A stretch of 64,000 bases of DNA from contig NZ_AJHJ01000010.1 of NCBI RefSeq assembly GCF_000257645.1, positions 62,001 to 126,000 on the forward strand, given 5' to 3'. A program made the translations under genes and the position numbers. Below the pieces are notes generated by a model, which was not told where the DNA came from, ran no database searches, and saw nothing but the letters and a program-made list of their open reading frames with translations. Below are positions 52,021 to 63,197 of the stretch, piece after piece (the stretch's first letter is position 1; each line of letters opens with the position of its first letter). This DNA is from Serratia sp. M24T3. GTDB taxonomy: Bacteria > Pseudomonadota > Gammaproteobacteria > Enterobacterales > Enterobacteriaceae.

Positions 52021-52356
52021 ATGTACGATGCTCTTCTGGTGATTTTCCTTATCGTGGCAATCGGCCTTGTCGGTCTGGTTATGCTGCAGCAAGGTAAAGG
52101 TGCAGATATGGGAGCCTCTTTCGGAGCAGGTGCATCAGGCACATTGTTCGGTTCGAGCGGTTCCGGTAACTTTATGACCCGCATGACGGCTATTTTGGCG
52201 GCGCTGTTCTTCGTCATTAGTTTGATTCTGGGGAACATGAGCACCAATAAAAGCCAAAAAGGCAGCGAGTGGGAAAACCTGAGTCAGCCAGCAAAAACTG
52301 AGCAGACAACTGCACCGGCCGCACCAACAGGCCCAAGCAGCGATATTCCTAAGTAA
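52021..52356 (+). CDS. secG: Preprotein translocase subunit SecG
   Basis: The 111-residue protein is the small subunit of SecYEG. Two membrane segments (about 2-22 and 52-74) flank the conserved cytoplasmic loop QQGKGADMGASFGAGASGTLFG. The tail is rich in Ser, Pro and Thr. tRNA-Leu lies 100 bases downstream with no terminator visible between them, as in E. coli secG-leuU. Confidence 0.96.
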   Translation: MYDALLVIFLIVAIGLVGLVMLQQGKGADMGASFGAGASGTLFGSSGSGNFMTRMTAILAALFFVISLILGNMSTNKSQKGSEWENLSQPAKTEQTTAPAAPTGPSSDIPK

Positions 52357-52456
52357 GTTGCTGACCAGTAGTTGAAGTAGATTAGTAAGTTAGAAGCAAA
52401 GAGTTTTAAACAATTGCAATTACTCGGACAGTAAGCGCGATTGTGAAAAAAAGAGT

Positions 52457-52543
52457 GCCGAGGTGGTGGAATTGGTAGACACGCTACCTTGAGGTGGTAG
52501 TGCCCGAATGGGCTTACGGGTTCAAGTCCCGTCCTCGGTACCA
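52457..52543 (+). tRNA. leuU: tRNA-Leu (anticodon GAG)
   Basis: The 87-base sequence starts GCCGAGGTGGTGGAATTGG and ends CCTCGGTACCA with encoded CCA. The long variable arm TGCCCGAATGGGCT marks it as class II; the anticodon stem GCTACC/GGTAGT frames TTGAGGT with anticodon GAG. The acceptor stem GCCGAGG/CCTCGGT pairs fully with one G-U. It is close to E. coli leuU. Confidence 0.97.
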
Positions 52544-52586
52544 ATCTTTTGATGACTTGCATTCTTGCGGTTATCAGCGTAGTATT

Positions 52587-52614
52587 TTGCGGCATCAAGT
52601 CGCGACAATATGTA
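52587..52614 (+). promoter_or_regulatory. Candidate promoter of the initiator tRNA / rimP-nusA operon
   Basis: TTGCGG (52587-52592) and TATGTA (52609-52614) are separated by 16 bases. The start near 52621 would lie 14 bases before the tRNA. The match is moderate. Confidence 0.45.
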
Positions 52615-52634
52615 CGCGTTACGTTGTTTTCGGA

Positions 52635-52711
<77 letters not shown>

Positions 52712-52840
52712 CTTTCCTCAAGTATTTGTTTTCAAATATACTGCTAGTATCTCCCTGGTGCTTACGAGTATCCATTTGAAAAAAATCCTTTTGAAAGTGC
52801 ACCGAAGCCGCCATGCGGCAAATAGGGTCCAGTTGCATAA

Positions 52841-52864
52841 AGCCCCGATTTATCGGGGTTTTTT
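52841..52864 (+). terminator. First of two tandem terminators between tRNA-fMet and rimP
   Basis: CCCCGA and TCGGGG pair around TTTA with A-U extension (AAG/TTT), followed by six T. Confidence 0.8.
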
Positions 52865-52886
52865 GTTATTTGGCAACAGAATCACT

Positions 52887-52907
52887 GGGCTATTAGGCCC
52901 TTTTTTT
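52887..52907 (+). terminator. Second of two tandem terminators before rimP
   Basis: GGGC (52887-52890) and GCCC (52897-52900) pair around a 6-base loop and are followed by seven T (52901-52907). The T-run ends 17 bases before the rimP start codon. In E. coli read-through of leader terminators controls the nusA operon. Confidence 0.65.
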
Positions 52908-52924
52908 ATGTCTTGGGGGTGGAC

Positions 52925-53377
52925 TTGTCCACATTAGAACAAAAATTAACAGAGATGATTTCAGCACCAGTCGAAGCATTAGGTTTCGAGCTGGTAGGTA
53001 TTGAGTTCGTTCGAGCTCGCCAATCGACACTACGCATCTATATTGATAGTGAAGACGGGATCAACGTTGATGATTGTGCTGATGTCAGCCACCAGGTTAG
53101 CGCTGTACTCGAAGTAGAAGACCCGATTACCGTTGCATATAACCTGGAAGTTTCCTCCCCGGGCCTCGATCGCCCTATGTTCACCGCAGAACATTATCAA
53201 CGTTTCATCGGTGATGAAGTCAGCGTGGTATTGCGTATGGCTATGCAGAACCGCCGCAAGTGGCAGGGAATAATCAAGGCTGTCGAAGGCGAAATGATCA
53301 CGGTTACGGTGGATGGGAAAGACGAAGTGTTCGCACTGAGCAACATCCAGAAGGCGAACCTGGTACCCCACTTTTAA
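52925..53377 (+). CDS. rimP: Ribosome maturation factor RimP
   Basis: The 150-residue protein assists 30S maturation. The N-terminal domain [21 protein letters not shown] and the segment [20 protein letters not shown] are near-identical to E. coli, as is the C-terminal [16 protein letters not shown] chose TTG 52925, which gives the E. coli N-terminus and length; GTG 52919 and TTG 52913 are in frame but overlap the G-rich ribosome-binding site. It heads the nusA-infB unit. Confidence 0.95.
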   Translation: MSTLEQKLTEMISAPVEALGFELVGIEFVRARQSTLRIYIDSEDGINVDDCADVSHQVSAVLEVEDPITVAYNLEVSSPGLDRPMFTAEHYQRFIGDEVSVVLRMAMQNRRKWQGIIKAVEGEMITVTVDGKDEVFALSNIQKANLVPHF

Positions 53378-53383
53378 AGTTAG

Positions 53384-54907
<1,524 letters not shown>

Positions 54908-54931
54908 TAAACTGTAGCAGGAAGGAACAGC

Positions 54932-57628
54932 ATGACAGATGTAACCGTAAAATCGCTGGCAGCGGAGATTCAAACTCCGGTCGATCGCCTGGTACAGCAA
55001 TTTGCTGACGCAGGGATAGACAAGTCGGAAGCTGACTCTGTCACCCAGCATGAAAAAGAAACTTTGCTGGCGCATTTGAATGGTGGAAATTCGAATGCGA
55101 CAAACAAACTGACGTTACAACGCAAAACGCGTAGTACACTTAATGTTCCGAGCACCGGCGGGAAGAGTAAATCGGTGCAAATCGAGGTCCGCAAGAAACG
55201 CACTTATGTTAAACGTGATATGACCGAGGCAGAACTTGCCCAGGCCGAAGCGGAAGAGCAGGCAAAGCGTGAAGCGGAAGAACAGGCTCAGCGTGTAGCA
55301 CAAGAGCAGGCGCAGCAAGCGGCCGCTCAGGAAAAAGCTAAACGTGAAGCCGCTGAGCAAGCCAAACGTGAGGCCGCTGATAAAGCTAAGCGTGACGCAG
55401 CGGAAAAAGATAAAGTGACGAATCAACATACCGACGAAGTAACCAAGCCAGCTCAGGCAGAAAAAGCACGCCGTGAAGCTGAAGCCGCAGAGCTTAAGCG
55501 CAAAGCGGAACAAGAAGCCCAGCGTAAAATTGAAGAGAACGCTAAACGCGTTGCTGAAGAAGCACGTAAAATGGCTGACTCAGGCGTTTGGACTGAAGCT
55601 CCTGCACCAAGCGAAGCCGAAACTGCGGACTATCATGTGACCACTTCACAGCACGCTCGTGCTGCAGAAGATGAGAACGATGCCAAAGTTGAAGGCGAGC
55701 GCCGCACCCGTACTCGTGGTGGCAAAGCGACTAAGCAGAAGAAAGGCAATAAACTGTCTGAATCCAAAGCCGATCGCGAAGAAGCCCGTGCAGTTGGTCG
55801 TGGTGGTAAAGGTAAGCGTAAGCCAAGCACCCTGCAACAGAGCTTCAACAAGCCTGTAGTAGCTGTTAACCGCGACGTTGTCGTTGGCGAAACCATTACC
55901 GTTGCCGAACTGGCAAATAAAATGGCAGTTAAAGGCTCTCAGGTCATCAAAACCATGATGAAACTGGGCGCTATGGCCACCATCAACCAGGTTATCGATC
56001 AGGAAACTGCTCAGCTGGTTGCTGAAGAAATGGGCCATAAAGTTATCCTGCGTCGTGAAAACGAGCTGGAAGAAGCGCTGATGAGCGACCGTGATACCGG
56101 TGCTTCGGCTGCTGCCGAGCCTCGTGCGCCGGTCGTGACCATCATGGGCCACGTTGACCACGGTAAAACCTCTTTGCTCGACTACATTCGTTCAACGAAA
56201 GTAGCGGCTGGCGAAGCAGGTGGTATTACTCAGCACATCGGTGCTTATCATGTTGAAACCGAAAACGGCATGATCACCTTCCTCGATACCCCGGGACACG
56301 CCGCGTTTACTTCAATGCGTGCTCGTGGTGCCAAAGCGACTGACATCGTTGTTTTGGTTGTTTCTGCGGACGATGGCGTGATGCCACAGACCGTAGAAGC
56401 CGTTCAGCATGCGAAAGCTGCCGGCGTGCCAATCGTGGTTGCAGTGAACAAAATCGACAAGCCAGATGCTGACCCGGATCGCGTTAAAACCGAGCTGTCT
56501 CAGTACAACGTTATGCCAGAAGAGTGGGGCGGTGAATCTCCGTTCATCCACGTTTCTGCCAAAGCGGGTACCGGTATCGACGATCTGCTTGAGTCCATCC
56601 TGCTGCAGGCTGAAGTTCTCGAACTGAAAGCTGTGCGCACTGGTATGGCAAGCGGTGTAGTTATCGAATCCTTCCTTGATAAAGGTCGTGGCCCAGTGGC
56701 TACCGTACTGGTTCAGGAAGGTACGCTGAACAAAGGTGACATTATCCTTTGTGGCTTCGAATACGGCCGTGTTCGTGCGATGCGTGACGAAATGGGTCTC
56801 GACATTACCTCTGCGGGTCCTTCTATCCCTGTCGAAGTTCTGGGTCTGTCCAGCGTTCCGGCTGCGGGTGACGAAGTTACCGTTGTACGTGACGAGAAGA
56901 AAGCCCGTGAAGTTGCGCTGTATCGTCAAGGCAAATTCCGCGAAGTTAAACTGGCTCGCCAGCAGAAATCTAAACTGGAGAACATGTTCGCGAACATGAC
57001 CGAAGGTGAAGTTTCTGAACTGAACATCGTGTTGAAATCAGACGTACAGGGTTCTTGCGAAGCGATCTCCGATGCGCTGCAGAATCTGTCAACTGCTGAA
57101 GTTAAAGTCAAAATTGTGGGCATGGGCGTAGGTGGTATCACCGAAACCGACGCAACGCTGGCTGCTGCTTCTAACGCTATCATCCTTGGCTTTAACGTTC
57201 GTGCCGATGCTTCTGCTCGCCGCGTCGTTGAAAATGAAAGCCTGGATCTGCGTTACTACTCCGTAATCTATAACCTGATTGATGAAGTCAAACAGGCGAT
57301 GAGCGGTATGTTGGCACCAGAGTACAAACAGCAAATCATTGGCCTGGCTGAAGTTCGTGACGTGTTCAAGTCACCGAAATTTGGCGCAATCGCAGGCTGT
57401 ATGGTTACTGAAGGTATGATCAAACGTAGTAACCCAATCCGCGTTCTGCGTGACAACGTGGTTATCTATGAAGGCGAGCTGGAATCCCTGCGCCGCTTCA
57501 AAGATGACGTTGCCGAAGTTCGTAACGGCATGGAATGTGGTATCGGCGTTAAAAACTACAACGACGTACGTCCTGGCGATGTGATCGAAGTCTTCGAAAT
57601 CATCGAAATCAAACGTACTATCGCTTAA
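54932..57628 (+). CDS. infB: Translation initiation factor IF-2
   Basis: The 898-residue GTPase places fMet-tRNA on the 30S subunit. The N-terminal part contains an IF2N domain (1-50), a long highly charged Ala/Glu/Lys/Arg coiled-coil region (about 95-220), and a second IF2N-like domain. The G domain has [12 protein letters not shown] near residue 405, DTPGHAAFT and [10 protein letters not shown], followed by domains II, III and the C-terminal fMet-tRNA-binding domain. It is 8 residues longer than in E. coli, in the variable charged region. Confidence 0.97.
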   Translation: MTDVTVKSLAAEIQTPVDRLVQQFADAGIDKSEADSVTQHEKETLLAHLNGGNSNATNKLTLQRKTRSTLNVPSTGGKSKSVQIEVRKKRTYVKRDMTEAELAQAEAEEQAKREAEEQAQRVAQEQAQQAAAQEKAKREAAEQAKREAADKAKRDAAEKDKVTNQHTDEVTKPAQAEKARREAEAAELKRKAEQEAQRKIEENAKRVAEEARKMADSGVWTEAPAPSEAETADYHVTTSQHARAAEDENDAKVEGERRTRTRGGKATKQKKGNKLSESKADREEARAVGRGGKGKRKPSTLQQSFNKPVVAVNRDVVVGETITVAELANKMAVKGSQVIKTMMKLGAMATINQVIDQETAQLVAEEMGHKVILRRENELEEALMSDRDTGASAAAEPRAPVVTIMGHVDHGKTSLLDYIRSTKVAAGEAGGITQHIGAYHVETENGMITFLDTPGHAAFTSMRARGAKATDIVVLVVSADDGVMPQTVEAVQHAKAAGVPIVVAVNKIDKPDADPDRVKTELSQYNVMPEEWGGESPFIHVSAKAGTGIDDLLESILLQAEVLELKAVRTGMASGVVIESFLDKGRGPVATVLVQEGTLNKGDIILCGFEYGRVRAMRDEMGLDITSAGPSIPVEVLGLSSVPAAGDEVTVVRDEKKAREVALYRQGKFREVKLARQQKSKLENMFANMTEGEVSELNIVLKSDVQGSCEAISDALQNLSTAEVKVKIVGMGVGGITETDATLAAASNAIILGFNVRADASARRVVENESLDLRYYSVIYNLIDEVKQAMSGMLAPEYKQQIIGLAEVRDVFKSPKFGAIAGCMVTEGMIKRSNPIRVLRDNVVIYEGELESLRRFKDDVAEVRNGMECGIGVKNYNDVRPGDVIEVFEIIEIKRTIA

Positions 57629-57672
57629 CGTTTCGATCTAACCCGGATCGTCGGGTATACAGTCAGAACCAT

Positions 57673-57690
57673 TGGGGGGCCTTGCGCCCC
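57673..57690 (+). other. GC hairpin between infB and rbfA
   Basis: GGGGGGC pairs with GCCCCC around CTTG, followed only by TTATTT. As it is inside the operon, it probably acts as a weak attenuator or processing site. Confidence 0.4.
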
Positions 57691-57739
57691 CTTATTTGTC
57701 TGATGCATGGTTGAAGTAAAAAGTTTGGAGTAAGAAATT

Positions 57740-58153
57740 ATGGCTAAAGAATTCAGCCGTACCCAGCGCGTCTCTCAAGAGATGCAAAAAGAAATCGCCA
57801 TCATCCTGCAGCGTGAAATCAAAGATCCGCGCGTTGGCATGGCGACCGTTTCCGGTGTTGAAGTTTCTCGTGATCTGGCCTATGCCAAGGTTTTCGTGAC
57901 TTTCCTGGACGTTCTGACCAGCGAGCCACAGGATCCTGACCGCGTTAAAAACGGTATCAAGGCCCTGCAAGATGCACAGGGTTTTATTCGTACCCTCATC
58001 GGTAAAGCAATGCGCCTGCGCGTTGTTCCTGAGTTGACCTTCGCCTACGACAACTCCCTGGTAGAAGGCATGCGTATGTCTAACCTGGTGACCAATGTTG
58101 TTAAGAACGATGCTGAACGTCGTTCCGCAGCAGGCGACGACGAGGAATCCTAA
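57740..58153 (+). CDS. rbfA: 30S ribosome-binding factor RbfA
   Basis: The 137-residue KH-fold protein is needed for 16S 5'-end maturation and cold adaptation. It opens [20 protein letters not shown] and contains [21 protein letters not shown], with an acidic C-terminal tail. The stop (TAA) shares one base with the truB start, indicating coupling. Confidence 0.97.
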   Translation: MAKEFSRTQRVSQEMQKEIAIILQREIKDPRVGMATVSGVEVSRDLAYAKVFVTFLDVLTSEPQDPDRVKNGIKALQDAQGFIRTLIGKAMRLRVVPELTFAYDNSLVEGMRMSNLVTNVVKNDAERRSAAGDDEES

Positions 58154-59097
58154 TGAGTCGTCCACGTCGCCGCGGTCGTGACATTCACGGCGTTCTGTTA
58201 CTGGATAAATCACTGGGTCTGTCGTCCAATGATGCGTTGCAAAAGGTAAAACGCCTTTACAACGCCAATCGCGCGGGTCATACCGGTGCATTGGACCCTC
58301 TAGCCACCGGCATGCTGCCGCTGTGCCTCGGGGAAGCGACCAAGTTTTCACGGTTTTTGCTCGACTCCGATAAACGTTACCGCGTGATTGCTCGCATGGG
58401 CCAGCGTACTGATACCTCTGATGCCGAAGGCCAGATCATTTCAGAGCGAGCAGTGACTTTTAACGCCGCCGAGCTTGATGCCGCGCTGGAAAGTTTTCGC
58501 GGAGAAACGCAGCAAATTCCTTCGATGTACTCCGCATTGAAATATCAGGGCCGTAAACTGTACGAGTACGCGCGTGAAGGAATAGAAGTTCCGCGTGAGT
58601 CGCGCAGCATTACCGTCTATGAACTACAGTTCATTCGCTGGGACGGCGAGGAAGTCGAGCTGGAGATCCACTGTTCTAAAGGCACCTATATTCGCACCAT
58701 CGTTGATGACCTCGGTGAAAAGCTGGGTTGCGGTGCGCATGTGACTTTCCTGCGACGCCTGCAGGTCGCGACTTACCCGTTTGAACGCATGGTGACCATG
58801 GATCAGCTTAACGCGTTGATTGCCGAGGCTGAAGAACAAGGTATCGAACCGCGCTTGCTGCTCGATCCGCTGTTATTGCCGATGGATAGTCCGTGTGAAG
58901 ATTTTCCTGAAGTCAATTTGTTACCCGTTGTCGCTGGCTACGTTAAGCAGGGTCAACCGGTACAGGCTTCTGGCGCACCGCTTTCCGGTCTGGTTCGTAT
59001 GACCGAAGGCGAAGAGCGTAAGTTCATTGGTGTAGGTGAAATCGATGATCAAGGCCGCGTTGCTCCTAAGCGCCTGGTTGTAGAGTACTCTGAGTAG
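58153..59097 (+). CDS. truB: tRNA pseudouridine-55 synthase TruB
   Basis: The 314-residue enzyme makes pseudouridine at position 55 of the T loop. The catalytic Asp lies in [30 protein letters not shown] and the C-terminal PUA domain (about 245-314) follow. Same length as in E. coli. It precedes the rpsO promoter. Confidence 0.97.
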   Translation: MSRPRRRGRDIHGVLLLDKSLGLSSNDALQKVKRLYNANRAGHTGALDPLATGMLPLCLGEATKFSRFLLDSDKRYRVIARMGQRTDTSDAEGQIISERAVTFNAAELDAALESFRGETQQIPSMYSALKYQGRKLYEYAREGIEVPRESRSITVYELQFIRWDGEEVELEIHCSKGTYIRTIVDDLGEKLGCGAHVTFLRRLQVATYPFERMVTMDQLNALIAEAEEQGIEPRLLLDPLLLPMDSPCEDFPEVNLLPVVAGYVKQGQPVQASGAPLSGLVRMTEGEERKFIGVGEIDDQGRVAPKRLVVEYSE

Positions 59098-59146
59098 AAC
59101 CCGTGTCGGAGATATCCGACTCGTAGTTAACACAGTGTTGCTCATG

Positions 59147-59175
59147 TTGCGATCGGGCATATCAAAGAGTAGAAT
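59147..59175 (+). promoter_or_regulatory. Sigma-70 promoter of rpsO
   Basis: TTGCGA (59147-59152) and TAGAAT (59170-59175) are separated by 17 bases. The predicted start near 59182 gives a leader of about 70 bases, where S15 autoregulation occurs in E. coli. Confidence 0.75.
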
Positions 59176-59252
59176 AGCGCAGCTTATGCATGGGGTAGCT
59201 GAATTAGAGATCGGCGCCCGTTTAATTAATCTATAATATTTTGGAGTTCATT

Positions 59253-59522
59253 ATGTCTCTAAGCGTTGAAGCTAAAGCTCAAATCGTTGCAGACTTCGGT
59301 CGTGGTACTAACGACAGCGGTTCTACCGAAGTTCAGGTTGCTCTGTTGACTGCTCAGATTAACCATCTGCAAGGTCACTTCTCCGAGCACAAAAAAGATC
59401 ACCACAGCCGTCGTGGTCTGCTGCGTATGGTTTCTCAGCGTCGTAAGCTGCTGGATTACCTGAAGCGTAAAGACGTAGCACGTTACACCAGCGTTATCGA
59501 ACGTCTTGGTCTGCGTCGCTAA
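59253..59522 (+). CDS. rpsO: 30S ribosomal protein S15
   Basis: The 89-residue protein starts [17 protein letters not shown] and has [20 protein letters not shown], typical of S15, a primary 16S rRNA binder that also represses its own mRNA. I chose ATG 59253 with TTGGAG upstream; an in-frame ATG 12 bases earlier lies in the ribosome-binding region. Confidence 0.98.
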   Translation: MSLSVEAKAQIVADFGRGTNDSGSTEVQVALLTAQINHLQGHFSEHKKDHHSRRGLLRMVSQRRKLLDYLKRKDVARYTSVIERLGLRR

Positions 59523-59540
59523 GTTAGCGAGTTTCAGTGT

Positions 59541-59567
59541 AAAGGGGCCAAGTTGGCCCCTTTATTC
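59541..59567. terminator. Terminator/attenuator between rpsO and pnp
   Basis: AAAGGGGCCA and TGGCCCCTTT form a 10-bp stem with a short loop, followed by ATTCT. It matches the position of the E. coli t1 attenuator that limits read-through into pnp. It could also end a reverse-strand RNA. Confidence 0.75.
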
Positions 59568-59615
59568 TAGGAGGCGACGGTAAATTGCAAAGTTGTCATT
59601 ACTGTTGTTTCTACG

Positions 59616-59679
59616 CTACTTTTTTATAAATGAAGTTTTATAAACGAAGTGTTATAAATTACGTCTTATAAAAAAGTAG
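59616..59679. repeat. 14-bp tandem repeats and long inverted repeat in the pnp leader
   Basis: Four contiguous 14-base units run from 59623 to 59678: TTTATAAATGAAGT, TTTATAAACGAAGT, GTTATAAATTACGT, CTTATAAAAAAGTA; a looser fifth follows. Overlapping them, CTACTTTTTTATAA (59616-59629) and TTATAAAAAAGTAG (59666-59679) form a perfect 14-bp inverted repeat. The stretch is much more AT-rich than its neighbours. Confidence 0.85.
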
Positions 59680-59730
59680 AGTTTTAAAAACAAAGTGTTC
59701 GATAGCGAGATCTTCCGTTACAGAGGTTCG

Positions 59731-59788
59731 CGCGGCTAATGAGAGACTTTAATCCCAATGGGCGGGTTAAGGATTGTCATTAGTCGCG
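59731..59788 (+). promoter_or_regulatory. RNase III-type hairpin in the pnp leader
   Basis: CGCGGCTAATGA (59731-59742) pairs with TCATTAGTCGCG (59777-59788) with a single G-U, and partly paired interior bases extend it to a long stem. It corresponds to the E. coli pnp leader duplex cleaved by RNase III and then attacked by PNPase itself for autoregulation. Inference is by structure and position. Confidence 0.75.
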
Positions 59789-59868
59789 AGGATGTAGTGT
59801 GAAGTTCAGAATATAATGACGTGAACTGCTGTCATAACAGCTGCGCGTCACCAGAAAAGGATATTACA

Positions 59869-61986
59869 TTGCTTAAAGCGACAGTTCGTAAGTTCCAATA
59901 CGGTCAACATACCGTGACCATCGAAACCGGTATGATGGCTCGTCAGGCCACTGCTGCTGTTATGGTTAGCATGGATGACACCGCGGTATTCGTTACCGTG
60001 GTTGGCCAGAAAAAAGCTAAACCAGGCCAGAGTTTCTTCCCTCTGACTGTAAACTACCAGGAGCGTACATACGCTGCCGGTAAAATTCCGGGCAGTTTCT
60101 TCCGTCGTGAAGCACGCCCAAGCGAAGGCGAGACTCTGACTTCTCGTTTGATCGACCGTCCAATCCGTCCACTGTTCCCAGACAGCTTCCTGAATGAAGT
60201 TCAGGTTATTGCCACTGTAGTTTCCCTGAACCCGCAGGTTAACCCAGATATCGTTGCGATGATTGGTGCGTCTGCGGCATTGAGCCTGTCTGGTATTCCA
60301 TTCAATGGCCCAATCGGTGCTGCACGCGTGGGTTATATCAATAACCAATACGTTCTGAACCCAACCGCTGACGAACTGCTGGAAAGCAAACTGGACCTGG
60401 TCGTTGCCGGTACTCAGGGCGCTGTTCTGATGGTTGAGTCCGAAGCTGAAGTGCTGAGCGAAGAGCAAATGCTCGGCGCAGTCGTATTCGGTCACGATCA
60501 ACAACAAATCGTTATCAATGAAATCAACTCACTGGTTGCAGAAGTTGGCAAACCTAAGTGGGATTGGCAGCCAGAAGTTGTTAATGCCGAGCTGCACGCT
60601 CGCATTGCTGCTAAATCTGAAGCGCTGCTGGGCGACGCTTACCGTATCACCGACAAGCAAGAGCGTTACGCTCGCGTTAACGTGATCAAAGACGAAGTGA
60701 CTGCCTCCCTGCTGTCTGAAGACGAAACGCTGGACGCTGGCGAAATCTCCGATCTGCTGGGCGCAATCGAGAAAAACGTTGTGCGTAGCCGTGTTCTGAG
60801 TGGCGCACCGCGTATCGATGGCCGTGAAAAAGACATGATCCGTGGTCTGGACGTTCGTACTGGCGTGTTGCCACGTACTCACGGTTCATCACTGTTCACC
60901 CGTGGTGAAACTCAGGCTCTGGTTACTGCAACTCTGGGTACTACCCGTGATGCACAGAACCTTGACGAACTGATGGGTGCCAAAACTGACACCTTCCTGT
61001 TCCACTACAACTTCCCTCCATACTCTGTTGGTGAAACCGGCATGGTAGGTTCACCGAAGCGTCGCGAAATCGGTCATGGCCGTTTGGCGAAACGTGGTGT
61101 GCTGGCAGTAATGCCTAAATTCGAAGATTTCCCGTACACCGTGCGTGTAGTGTCTGAAATCACCGAATCTAACGGTTCATCTTCAATGGCTTCTGTTTGT
61201 GGCGCATCACTGGCCCTGATGGATGCAGGTGTGCCGATTAAAGCCGCCGTTGCGGGTATCGCGATGGGTCTGGTTAAAGAAGGCGAAAACTTTGTTGTTC
61301 TGTCTGACATTCTGGGTGACGAAGACCACCTGGGTGATATGGACTTCAAAGTAGCAGGCAGCAGCGAAGGTATCACTGCTCTGCAAATGGATATTAAAAT
61401 CGAGGGTATCACCCGCGAAATCATGCAGGCTGCCCTGAGCCAGGCCAAAGGTGCACGTTTGCACATTTTGGGCGTGATGAACCAGGCAATCAGCGAATCT
61501 CGCGGCGATATCTCTCAGTTTGCTCCACGTATTCACACCATCAAAATCAACGCTGACAAAATCAAAGACGTCATCGGTAAAGGTGGTTCTGTAATCCGTG
61601 CGCTGACCGAAGAAACCGGCACTACCATCGAAATCGAAGATGACGGCACCGTGAAAATCTCTGCAACCGATAACGAGAAAGCGAAACACGCTATCCGTCG
61701 TATCGAAGAGATCACTGCTGAAATCGAAGTTGGCCGCATCTATCAGGGTAAAGTTACCCGTATCGTTGACTTTGGCGCATTCGTTGCCATCGGTGGCGGT
61801 AAAGAAGGTCTGGTTCACATTTCTCAAATCGCTGACAAACGCGTAGAGAAAGTAACTGACTATCTGACCATGGGCCAGGAAGTACCGGTTAAGGTTCTGG
61901 AAGTTGATCGTCAGGGCCGTGTGCGCTTGAGTATTAAAGAAGCGACCACGCCATCTGAAGATTCAGCTGAGCCAGCAGCAGAGTAA
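59869..61986 (+). CDS. pnp: Polyribonucleotide nucleotidyltransferase (PNPase)
   Basis: The 705-residue phosphorolytic 3'-5' exoribonuclease is a degradosome component. Two RNase PH domains (about 1-210 and 310-540) flank an all-alpha linker; the second carries [13 protein letters not shown] and [18 protein letters not shown]; then KH ([13 protein letters not shown] near 565) and S1 domains ([18 protein letters not shown]). I chose TTG 59869 ([14 protein letters not shown]) with AAAAGGA 8 bases upstream; E. coli also uses TTG. A GTG at 59821 lies in a leader hairpin. Confidence 0.96.
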   Translation: MLKATVRKFQYGQHTVTIETGMMARQATAAVMVSMDDTAVFVTVVGQKKAKPGQSFFPLTVNYQERTYAAGKIPGSFFRREARPSEGETLTSRLIDRPIRPLFPDSFLNEVQVIATVVSLNPQVNPDIVAMIGASAALSLSGIPFNGPIGAARVGYINNQYVLNPTADELLESKLDLVVAGTQGAVLMVESEAEVLSEEQMLGAVVFGHDQQQIVINEINSLVAEVGKPKWDWQPEVVNAELHARIAAKSEALLGDAYRITDKQERYARVNVIKDEVTASLLSEDETLDAGEISDLLGAIEKNVVRSRVLSGAPRIDGREKDMIRGLDVRTGVLPRTHGSSLFTRGETQALVTATLGTTRDAQNLDELMGAKTDTFLFHYNFPPYSVGETGMVGSPKRREIGHGRLAKRGVLAVMPKFEDFPYTVRVVSEITESNGSSSMASVCGASLALMDAGVPIKAAVAGIAMGLVKEGENFVVLSDILGDEDHLGDMDFKVAGSSEGITALQMDIKIEGITREIMQAALSQAKGARLHILGVMNQAISESRGDISQFAPRIHTIKINADKIKDVIGKGGSVIRALTEETGTTIEIEDDGTVKISATDNEKAKHAIRRIEEITAEIEVGRIYQGKVTRIVDFGAFVAIGGGKEGLVHISQIADKRVEKVTDYLTMGQEVPVKVLEVDRQGRVRLSIKEATTPSEDSAEPAAE

Positions 61987-62116
61987 TCTGTAACCTGTAG
62001 TTTACAGTCTCCCGGTATTTCTGCCGGGGGCTGTTCGTATCATGAGTGCAGGAAGCACTTATGCTAAGCAAGCGGATAACAGGAAGTTTGTCCAATGTTT
62101 GTCTTCGGGAGTTGAA

Positions 62117-63001
62117 ATGAAGCCTTTCTTGCGCTGTTGTTATGTTGCGACAACACTTTTGTTGGCAGGATGCAGCAACCATGACTGGCGCAAAAACGAG
62201 GTGCTGGCGATCCCGCTGCAGCCAACTTTGCAGCAGGAAGTTATCCTGGCTCGAATGGAACAAATACTTGCCAGCCGTTCATTAACAGATGATGAGCGCG
62301 CACAGCTATTATATGAGCGCGGTGTGCTGTATGATAGTCTTGGGCTAAGAGCACTGGCGCGAAATGATTTTTCACAAGCGCTGTCTATTCGTCCTGATAT
62401 GCCAGAAGTTTTTAACTACCTGGGGATTTACCTAACGCAGGCCGGCAACTACGATGCCGCCTATGAAGCGTTTGATTCTGTACTAGAGCTTGATCCAACT
62501 TACAATTACGCGCGTTTAAATCGCGGTATCGCCCTGTATTACGGTGGCAGATATCCGCTAGCGCAGGATGATTTGCAGGCGTTTTATCGAGACGATCCAA
62601 ATGATCCCTTCCGTTCGTTATGGCTATATCTTGTGGAAAGAGAAATCAATCCCAAGAATGCCGAAGTAGCGCTCCAGCAGCGTTATGACAAAGCGGACAG
62701 AGGGCAATGGGGATGGAATATCGTCGAATTCTACCTTGGCAAAATCAGCGAATCCACGCTGATGGACCGCCTGAAGGCAGAAGCAACGGATAACACTTCG
62801 CTCGCTGAGCATCTCAGTGAAACTGACTTCTATTTAGGTAAGCATTACCTAAGTCTGGGGGACAAGGACAGCGCTTCTGCTCTGTTCAAACTGACGGTAG
62901 CTAACAATGTCCACAACTTTGTTGAGCACCGCTATGCATTGTTGGAATTGGCGCTATTGGGCCAAGAGCAAGACGACCTATCAGAATCGGACCAGCAATA
63001 G
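62117..63001 (+). CDS. nlpI: Lipoprotein NlpI (TPR adaptor)
   Basis: The 294-residue outer-membrane lipoprotein has signal peptide and lipobox LAGC with Cys19, then TPR repeats (about 60-200, e.g. [27 protein letters not shown]). In E. coli it delivers the protease Prc to MepS and scaffolds peptidoglycan hydrolases. I chose ATG 62117, which gives the E. coli length of 294; an upstream ATG at 62042 has no lipobox in place. Confidence 0.96.
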   Translation: MKPFLRCCYVATTLLLAGCSNHDWRKNEVLAIPLQPTLQQEVILARMEQILASRSLTDDERAQLLYERGVLYDSLGLRALARNDFSQALSIRPDMPEVFNYLGIYLTQAGNYDAAYEAFDSVLELDPTYNYARLNRGIALYYGGRYPLAQDDLQAFYRDDPNDPFRSLWLYLVEREINPKNAEVALQQRYDKADRGQWGWNIVEFYLGKISESTLMDRLKAEATDNTSLAEHLSETDFYLGKHYLSLGDKDSASALFKLTVANNVHNFVEHRYALLELALLGQEQDDLSESDQQ

Positions 63002-63116
63002 CTGACGACACTAATCAGCCTGATTAACCATGGCCTATGCCATTTTTAATCGCCTTAACGGGCGAGGGTTGCTTTGTTCGTTTTATAAACTAATTTGAGC
63101 CGGTTCACACTTTTCA

Positions 63117-63197
63117 ATGAAAATGACTGAAAATTTTCTCGACGAGTTATGTAGACTGGCTGCCATTATTAATGAGGCACGTGTACATGACTACTGA
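63117..63197 (+). CDS. yrbN: Small protein YrbN, overlapping the deaD start
   Basis: A 26-residue ORF reads [20 protein letters not shown] then ARVHDY, which to my memory is identical to E. coli YrbN, a validated small protein encoded between nlpI and deaD. The stop codon TGA at 63195-63197 lies inside deaD; the two genes overlap by 11 bases in different frames, suggesting that YrbN translation is coupled to deaD translation. Its function is unknown. Confidence 0.85.
   Translation: MKMTENFLDELCRLAAIINEARVHDY

Noticed and set aside
52284-52598. Reverse-strand ORF across tRNA-Leu
   Set aside because: A well-known artefact: tRNA-Leu read backwards gives a peptide with TGLEPVSPFG-type sequence; the tRNA explains the conservation.
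61207-61827. Open reading frame of 206 codons on the reverse strand inside pnp
   Set aside because: Antisense to the second PH, KH and S1 domains of pnp, with no independent evidence of expression or homology.
61987-62041. Intrinsic terminator after pnp
   Set aside because: CCCGG/CCGGG hairpin near 62011-62029 has no T-tract, so I could not call it a terminator; the pnp-nlpI transcript may be continuous.
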